Source: Diorhabda sublineata (taxonomy: Eukaryota > Arthropoda > Insecta > Coleoptera > Chrysomelidae). Taken from it: 64,000 bases of DNA. Location: the NCBI RefSeq assembly GCF_026230105.1, contig NC_079475.1:14214125-14278124 (forward strand), written 5' to 3'. The position numbers and the translations under genes are program-made. Shown in pieces: positions 57,936-64,000 of the stretch (position 1 is its first letter; each line of letters begins with the position of its first letter). The notes below the pieces were generated by a model. It worked only from the letters and a program-made list of their open reading frames with translations, was not told the DNA's origin and did no database searches.

Positions 57936-59080
57936 TTGTGAAAATTTAATTTGAATATGATTATTAAAAAGAGACGTAGAACAAGCAGTATTCACTAATA
58001 TTAACATAGATAATTCCGCTATAGACTTATTAGCAATCCCTTGAATACCTACGAACATTTATGTATACGTAGTAAAAATAACTTGAAAGAATATCTTTGA
58101 TCTCTTGTTTTCAAAAATAACAACGTTATCTACATAGTCGTAAACTGTGTTTGTATGTTGATTCATAAAATAATGATGCTAACAGATATATTTATAGGCC
58201 TGAAAAGGAAATGTTTAAGAAATGTTGCGTGTTGTTAACGCTAGGATCTATTATTTAATAAATGTATGATGCATTATGCATAAGTGGTAATGAAATTATA
58301 TTGGAAATTATTTCAACATCATGCGTATATAATTCATTTTCAATGAATTATAATTTTCTTGGTAATAAAAGCTGAATGAAGAATATAATCGGTAAAAATA
58401 TTATGGAAATATCAGGACCAAAAAACCAATCATGTATTTAGTACTATCTCAAAAAATAATACAGGAAACAGATCAAGTTAACATGTAATGTATAGAAATT
58501 TATTGAATAATATACTCGAAAAAATAACCTTCTTCTACCACCAATACACTAATGACTTCAAGTATCAATTCGAGGTAATTTCTTTTTCAAACTAAATAAT
58601 ATCTTCAATATCTTACAGGTATTAACTATTTTCAACAAGAAAGTGACACATCTATAAGGACCAAAGTCAAAACGATACTGCACGACTATGAAACATTCTA
58701 TATTTTCTTAGTTTCTTTTAATGAATCGAAGCTTTTCCGATTCGATTTTGGATACCATTCCAATTATTTTAGAAGAATCAGCGATTATTTCAATCTTTCC
58801 AAAAAGTAGAGATTGTTTATTAGCTGCCAAAAAGAGAATACAATTAGAAAATATTGTTTTAATTCGATTTTTATAGTTGAAATACCTTTACACATCTAGT
58901 TAGGCCTTATAAAGCAATTAGTTAAAACTCTATATAAAAGTTTTTTTTTTACATTTTTAACAAACTTCATTCCAAAGTTTTCAGAAGCAATGATTGAAGC
59001 TGGAATTTTTGTTGGTCCACAATAAAATCCTTTTTTTTTGTATGTGCTTCAACCGCTAACCTCAAACATTCACTACACAT
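57936..59080. other. No recognised feature
   Basis: AT-rich spacer, ending at an ACAGGGTGTTCCAGG motif (about 59091). Confidence 0.4.
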
Positions 59081-59084
59081 TATT

Positions 59085-59405
59085 ATACAGGGTGTTCCAG
59101 GACTACTAATAAATTATTACCCATCATCACTGTCCACGTATTAACACGAAGGTTTATTGTGTTTTAATACATTCTGTGAACATTTTCAATGAATAATTAA
59201 AATTTATGATAATTTTCTTCAGAATGTTTCGTTATCGTGAACAGTTTCCTTGTCATGTAGAACGATCTAAATATCTATACATCTTCAGAAGCATAAATTT
59301 TATCGCGTTAAACAAAGAGTAAATTCTTGTTGAAAATTCGATTGGAAAATCAATTTTTGGTATCTTTAGTTTGTACAGGTTGTCCTTGTGAAAGTTACGG
59401 ATTTT
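59085..59405 (+). repeat. Dispersed repeat, copy B
   Basis: Begins near TTATACAGGGTGTTCC. From 59160 it shares ordered blocks with 49500-49745, ending TGTACAGGTTGTCCTTGTGA and GTTACGGATT. It contains about 50 extra internal bases (59225-59275) compared with copy A. Confidence 0.65.
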
Positions 59406-59691
59406 ATTCGGAAGAACAAAGAGAAGACATCATGGACTTCGAACGCCGTTTTCAGGACCAATACAACGAAAATATTATGGGGGAATACGTTTCGTGATAC
59501 AAACTTCCTATGAACGTGAAAAAAAATGTAATAGAGTCACTTTTAAATTTTTTTCTACTATTTTAAAATTTGATAAGATATAAAAAACTGCCAAAAAAGT
59601 TACACCTGCATAATTAATTACAAACATTTAAACTATAAATTTTCTAAAATATTGATCGACCATTCTCTTGGATACAAAAGCAAATTTTTCA

Positions 59692-59693
<2 letters not shown>
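59406..59693. other. No recognised feature
   Basis: A 45-codon frame starting YSEEQREDIMDFERR follows the repeat. No family is recognised. Confidence 0.35.

Positions 59694-59741
<48 letters not shown>
59694..59741. repeat. (TA)n microsatellite, about 48 bp
   Basis: A pure AT/TA run of about 24 units. Confidence 0.95.
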
Positions 59742-59745
<4 letters not shown>

Positions 59746-60640
59746 TGATCTTTTATATTTCATACTCACTTATGATTCCAGTAAGAATTCATGTCAAAAT
59801 CATGTTGATCTGCGTAATCAATAAAAAATAAGCAAAGTTAATTAATTTAACTGTAGTATCGAAAGAAAATAATGTTCAAAAATTCATTTTTTATGGTGTT
59901 ATTTTCTTCTTTGTCATTCCTGTTTGCTTACGATAACTTTTTAATATTCAAATCAGTTCTCGTTCTATCATTTTTATGTTAACTAAGCAATTCAATAAAA
60001 ATCAAAAATAGTATTCAATAATGTCGAAAACATCATTTACTTGAAATTTAATGAAAGCAAAATCGATTATTGTAATCAATATAATTATATTATATAAAAA
60101 ATATCTATAATAGAAGTTTCAAGACGACGGTATTGGAATTTTTGTGAGAAGTTGTATATCCATGGACGAAACTAGTATTTTATTATTTCCGAGATAAAGG
60201 AGAGCCGTTTCATGTTTTTCATCTTCTAACAGCGATTCTCTCTTAAGAAGCTATAGATTTGGCGTGTTGTTATTCCACGAACATAGCCTAGCGCGTTGTC
60301 TTAATAGTCAAACGATAAAGACAACTATTAAAAGAAATTCTCGAGATATAACTGTATTAGAAGATTCTTGCAATGTGTAATGTGCATTTTGTTTGAATTT
60401 CAGTCATTTTTTCTCTAAATTAACCATCGTAACATGTAGAAGTGTTTATTTCTTTTGCTGTTATTTGAATAATTCATAGAAATTATTCTTCGTATAGCTC
60501 ACTTTGAGATAACAAACGTATTATCACTACTTCTATGTAATTCACGAAGAGTTCAGAGCTAAAAAATAAAACGCAAGCGCTTCTAAGTTACTATGATACT
60601 CTTATGTTTTCTTGTTTTTTTTTGGTGAAAGAGAAACCAC
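59742..60640. other. No recognised feature
   Basis: AT-rich spacer upstream of the DIRS-like coding block. It may contain 5' parts of that element that I cannot identify. Confidence 0.35.
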
Positions 60641-60724
60641 ACGCCAGACTGTGAAAGACTTTTGATTAAACCCCCTTTCAAATCCTCCACTGTCCTGAAA
60701 TTGGTCGAAGGAAGAATCAGCATA

Positions 60725-61302
60725 CATTCAATTAGAAATTGACAGACTACTTTCAATAGGAGCGATTGTGGCTGAGGAAGTTCCAGGTCAATTTCTTATT
60801 AGTTCCTGAATCAGATGCTCAGTAGAGATCAATCCTGAATTTGAAAAAGGCAAATACTTTTATTGTTGCAAGGAATTTGAAACTTGAGGATCTTAGACCT
60901 TCTAGAAAAAGGTATTTCTATGGGAATGATTTATTTAAAAGACGTTTTCTCCCTGATTCCTGTATGGAGACCACATTGCAAGTTTTTGAAATTCATCAAA
61001 AATTTGACTCAAACTATTATCTTGCTGGAAAAATTAAAATTTATTATAAATTATGAAATGTTCATATTGGTATAAAAAAGGTAATGTGAGTAGTTGGGGT
61101 ATTTTTCGGTTTCTATGAAGGTAGACCTTCCACAAAAAAAACCTAAGCCAGATTGATATTTTTAAGAAGAAAGAGCGTACGAAAATAAATGATTGTGCGA
61201 AAGTTGTTGGGTCATTAGTAGCTTATTCTCTAGCAGTTGAATACTGCTCTTTACATCGCAGATTATTTGGAAAAGCGGATCCAAGCAATAAACAAAAGTA
61301 GG
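60725..61302 (+). pseudogene. DIRS-like retrotransposon: reverse transcriptase and start of RNase H
   Basis: The plus frames give IDRLLSIGAIVAEEVPGQFL (60738-60797) with ISS-stop. Then comes RSILNLKKANTFIVARNLKL (60826-60885), matching the R-x-I-x-N-L-K-x-L-N-x-x-I block that opens DIRS-type RTs. In the next frame, YLKDVFSLIPV (about 60926-60958) is motif A with the catalytic Asp, followed by HCKFLKF. The palm from motif B to the DD box is missing. Sequence resumes at KKKERTKINDCAKVVGSLVA then YSLAVEYCSLHRRLF (about 61167-61271), matching the DIRS connection region (C-K-I-R-D-x-A-x-x-I-G-x-L-V-x-x-x-P-A-V-E-Y-G). These elements integrate with a tyrosine recombinase, not a DDE integrase. Frameshifts show decay. 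Confidence 0.75.
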
Positions 61303-61398
61303 GACATTTCCTTTCGATGCAATCACAATCAGTTAATCTGATAGGATGTTTTACGTCTTTCCTCCTATTTCTCTTATAACCCGGGTAATAAGAACTAG

Positions 61399-61611
61399 GA
61401 TAAGGATGACAAGGCCAAAGAGGTACTGGCGGTACCTCACTGGTCCACTCAGGTCTGGTTCAGAACCTTCCAAAAATTATCCGTAGTAAAGTGGGTTCTG
61501 TTTGAAGCAGATCCCAACATATTGGTTTCTCTTTTTAGATCACACCAGCATCCTGTAGGAAAAGAGCTTATCCTGGTTATGGCCAAGTTATCTGCCAAGC
61601 ATTATTGGTAA
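61399..61611 (+). CDS. DIRS-like retrotransposon: C-terminal end of the RT/RNase H ORF
   Basis: A 70-codon frame without internal stops, DKDDKAKEVLAVPHWSTQVW then FRTFQKLSVVKWVLFEADPN, ends KLSAKHYW-stop at 61609-61611. The V-P-x-W-x-x-Q-x-W-(F/Y) motif marks the end of the RNase H-containing polyprotein of DIRS-like elements, just before the recombinase. It overlaps the recombinase frame by 73 bases in a different phase. The frame is preserved here although upstream parts are frameshifted. It is a partial frame with no start of its own. Confidence 0.68.
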   Translation, partial: DKDDKAKEVLAVPHWSTQVWFRTFQKLSVVKWVLFEADPNILVSLFRSHQHPVGKELILVMAKLSAKHYW

Positions 61612-62093
61612 ATGGTACAACTAGAGAAGAAATTGATGATTTAATCGTTTTTTTAACAGAGTTAACATTGAAAAATTATAATGGGACTCTAAAATTCTGG
61701 TGGCGATGGTATGAATGGAATAAGGAATATGTTGTGTCGGCGGAACAGTTTTTGAAGTTTCTTTCGGGAAGATTTGTTGATGGTGTTGGATATAGTATGC
61801 CAATTTTGCGAAAGCGGCACTGTCGTCAATAACAATGGAGGATATTACAAATAATCAACTGATACGTTGATTCATCAAAGGATCTTTAAAGATAAGACCT
61901 AGCTTACCCAAGTACGTATCCACGTGGAATATGGATCCAGTTTTAGATAAGTTGGCAACGTTAGAGGAGGACGAGGAAGCATTAAGTCATTATTTGTTCC
62001 CTTCAACCAGCCGAATAAGGCAGCATCCGCAGAGTCTCTTTTATCTCCCAGTAGTGAGTTATATTTCTATTTCATATTATTGAGTTGATTTTA
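61539..62093 (+). pseudogene. DIRS-like tyrosine recombinase, N-terminal part
   Basis: The open frame 61539-61832 reads SCRKRAYPGYGQVICQALLV then NGTTREEIDDL, LTELTLKNYNGTLKFWWRWY and AEQFLKFLSGRFVDGVGYS. This fits the SAM-like core-binding domain, with the S-x-x-T-x-x-x-Y-x-x-x-x-x-x-W pattern. A one-base shift near 61805 continues as AKAALSSITMEDITNNQLIR, stop, FIKGSLKIRPSLPKYVSTWN and MDPVLDKLATLEEDEE (to about 61975). The R-P-x-x-P-K-Y-x-x-T-W-(D/N) motif is typical of DIRS recombinases entering the catalytic domain. After about 61985 similarity ceases, so the R-H-R-Y catalytic domain is missing. It would be the integration enzyme. Gene order RT/RH then YR on one strand fits animal DIRS/PAT-like elements. 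Confidence 0.75.
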
Positions 62094-63366
62094 TTGTTTT
62101 CGTCAAATATTTCTTTCACAATAGTTATAATGAATTCGTTTTTTTTTATTTTTCTTTGTATTACTTGAATAAATATATACTTATTTACAGAGAATTCTTG
62201 CTCTAAACAGTAACCTTTGTAATCTAGAAGTGCAAGACACTAAGAATAATTGGAAAATCTTACGAGCCGGTCGAACATCGAACATGGTGAGTGTCAGTAG
62301 TCACGAGATTATCCTCTTCGATGCAGGTTGAGTTGCTTTTGCAGCAAAAACAAATTCTCAATTCGTATTTGAGTTATTCTATTATCAATTAATACTAGAT
62401 TCATTTACTATTATTCTTAGATTGAAATATAATCAACAATAATCATAAATAATAAAGTGAAATCAGTGAGACATTATATACTGTTGAACGTAGTAGTTGA
62501 GAAAATTTATTTAAAGAAAAAGAAGGTATGAATAGTTAATTCAATAAGAAATTCTTACTAGGAACTGCCATTCGTATAACAACGATGAGAAGCTATGAAA
62601 CTGGAAAGTCGACGCTGCTTGAATTATCAAATTGGGGTAATAATTTTAAAAGTTGTTAGTTGAATGGAAGGTTGATGAATATTCATATCAGAATGTTTTC
62701 CTGCGTTTGTGCGTTCACGATTTATAATTTAATCTTCCATGAGTACCACAATCAACTTTGAACTAGACCACAGTTTGTTATCTTGAATTTTGTTGAAATA
62801 AATTTGGGGGAATCGTTTTGTATAGTGAAACTAAGACTGAAAATAACATTGGACAAAAACGTTTTATAGATAGATAGATTTATTAAAAAAATAAATACAT
62901 ATTTTCAAAATTGCTAAAATAGTTGATATTTTTAGTTGGGTGAAAGAATTCAAAACCTTTGAATTGGCAGTTGGCAGCATTGTTTATTCGGTTACAGTAA
63001 CCTCTCATTAATTAAAACACAGTTTGTGAAGAGTTAGTGTATCTGATGATTCTACTTTTTTACTGTGAATATTTGATATTCAATTTTGAAATCTTCAAGT
63101 CCGAAATAAGTGAATACAATTTATGCAATAATATTCATAATTTAAAAAATGTTATTTTTTATTTTGTTGGGAGTTTCATTTTTTCACCCAATTTTCTATA
63201 TACTTTTACCTTCCAATTCAAATAATTTTCGATTTCAAATAAATATTTCTAGTGGTATAACAGACGTTTCTTTGACGATCCCCATTTGGGGATTACGGAA
63301 GGTATAGGTACAAATATTATTATTGATTTATTTTATCAATTTTATTATTATTTCTATTCATTTTTT

Positions 63367-63367
<1 letters not shown>
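62094..63367. other. No recognised gene
   Basis: AT-rich. A 31-codon stretch near 62190-62285 (LNSNLCNLEVQDTKNN) is protein-like but unassigned. No terminal repeats of the DIRS element were identified. Confidence 0.35.

Positions 63368-63369
<2 letters not shown>

Positions 63370-63426
<57 letters not shown>
63370..63426. repeat. (TA)n microsatellite, about 57 bp
   Basis: A pure AT dinucleotide run. It continues into ATCGAC at 63427. Confidence 0.95.
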
Positions 63427-63429
<3 letters not shown>

Positions 63430-63945
63430 CAAAGTCGATGTCGTTTTCGATGAAGAAGATTTCGATGAAAACGAATTGGAATACACAATACCTCAGATGT
63501 TCCTGGAACTCTTGAGATTCAGTCCAATCTCTTGGAAGAAGACATGAACAAAACAGGTCCTTCAAGTCCTCAAGCTCCTCAAACCAGTTCCAAGAAAGAA
63601 CTTGTATTAAGTTGGGAGAAAACCAAACGTGATTTCACTAAAGTCTTGGGGGATGGATTTGAGACATTATGTTATATGTTAAGCAAAGTGTCCCGTATGC
63701 TACCCAAAATAATCTCCACTCATTCACATTGTCGGTGGACTGGATACAATTCTCTCCTACAGGAGCAAATGTATTGGTGCGAGGATGAAGACATAAATTT
63801 ACCTTGTTTAAACAGGTATTTAGAAATAAAGAGAAATCTACAACTGAAGATAATTCGAAAATAGAAACCAGCCAAAAAAGTTTCAAAATTCCTCCTTTGT
63901 TAGAAAAAATGAACAATCAGTTCTCACAGATTGGTTTTTGCACCA
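63427..63945 (+). pseudogene. Decayed ORF, possibly a DIRS-type Gag
   Basis: Three frames read in series. First, VDVVFDEEDFDENELEYTIP (63436-63495). Then a -1/+1 switch gives DVPGTLEIQSNLLEEDMNK and TGPSSPQAPQTSSKKELVLS then WEKTKRDFTK (63496-63640). Finally KEKSTTEDNSKIETSQKSFK then IPPLLEKMNNQ (about 63828-63918). The acidic start, Pro/Ser linker, E-L-V-L-S-W-E-x-x-x-K-D-F-T-K segment and basic Lys/Ser tail before P-P resemble Gag-like ORF1 of arthropod DIRS elements. This is from general memory and not secure. A near-continuous frame runs 63469-63864. It lies downstream of the recombinase, so it would belong to a second element or a rearranged copy. Confidence 0.35.
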
Positions 63946-64000
63946 AAAATATAACGATTGAAAAATTTTTGATCACTTATTAAAGGCATTACTTTTTGAA

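Noticed and set aside
63323..63547. Open frames made of IYIYIY repeats
   Set aside because: These come from the (TA)n tract. Only the part after about 63436 is protein-like.
1..64000. tRNA, rRNA, CRISPR array, bacterial operon, or intact host protein-coding gene
   Set aside because: I scanned both strands by eye and found no cloverleaf, no regularly spaced direct repeats with unique spacers, and no multi-exon open frame with recognisable host domains. Absence by eye is not proof; tRNA and gene-prediction software would settle it.

Overview
This 64 kb window looks like repeat-dense, AT-rich insect nuclear DNA. The evidence is a large collection of insect-type mobile element remnants: mariner/Tc1, hAT, Penelope-like, RTE/CR1-style LINEs, a Ty3/gypsy-type LTR element, a DIRS-type tyrosine-recombinase retrotransposon and a Crypton-type tyrosine recombinase. 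There are also foldback repeats and (TA)n or TCTCT microsatellites. The element mix is compatible with a beetle, but I cannot fix the order or species. I recognise no intact host gene, tRNA, rRNA, bacterial operon or CRISPR array. Almost every short open frame is chance or part of a decayed transposon.

Layout. 0-8 kb: two copies of a large foldback element with CAGGRTGTCCC-type ends, a mariner scrap, two hairpins and a second foldback family. 8-16 kb: a partial mariner, a Mos1-like mariner with both terminal repeats, a decayed Crypton-type recombinase, and a mariner remnant directly abutting a Tc1 remnant. 17-28 kb: a (TA)n tract, a Penelope-like element (PLE) with inverted arms and a GIY-YIG region, a gutted LTR retrotransposon, a tandemly duplicated mariner, a LINE, and a second PLE with duplicated terminal repeats. 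29-32 kb: a 2.64 kb hAT element with ends and near-perfect 8 bp target duplication, carrying a nested LINE. 32-34 kb: a mariner coding region split by a 0.5 kb TCTCT array, next to a second mariner. 37-57 kb: mostly mariner deletion derivatives plus Tc1-, LINE-, Ty3/gypsy- and DDE-type scraps, ending with a full-length mariner at 55.3-56.4 kb. 57-64 kb: a third foldback family and a DIRS-like RT/RNase H plus tyrosine-recombinase module with overlapping frames, followed by a possible gag region.

How the parts relate. These are parasites rather than a pathway. The useful information is in structure: nesting (LINE inside hAT, array inside mariner), repeated loss of the mariner catalytic core with ends retained, PLE terminal repeats in inverted and direct arrangements, and two independent tyrosine-recombinase lineages. 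All identifications were made by reading motifs by eye. No database search or alignment was run, and most boundaries are approximate.
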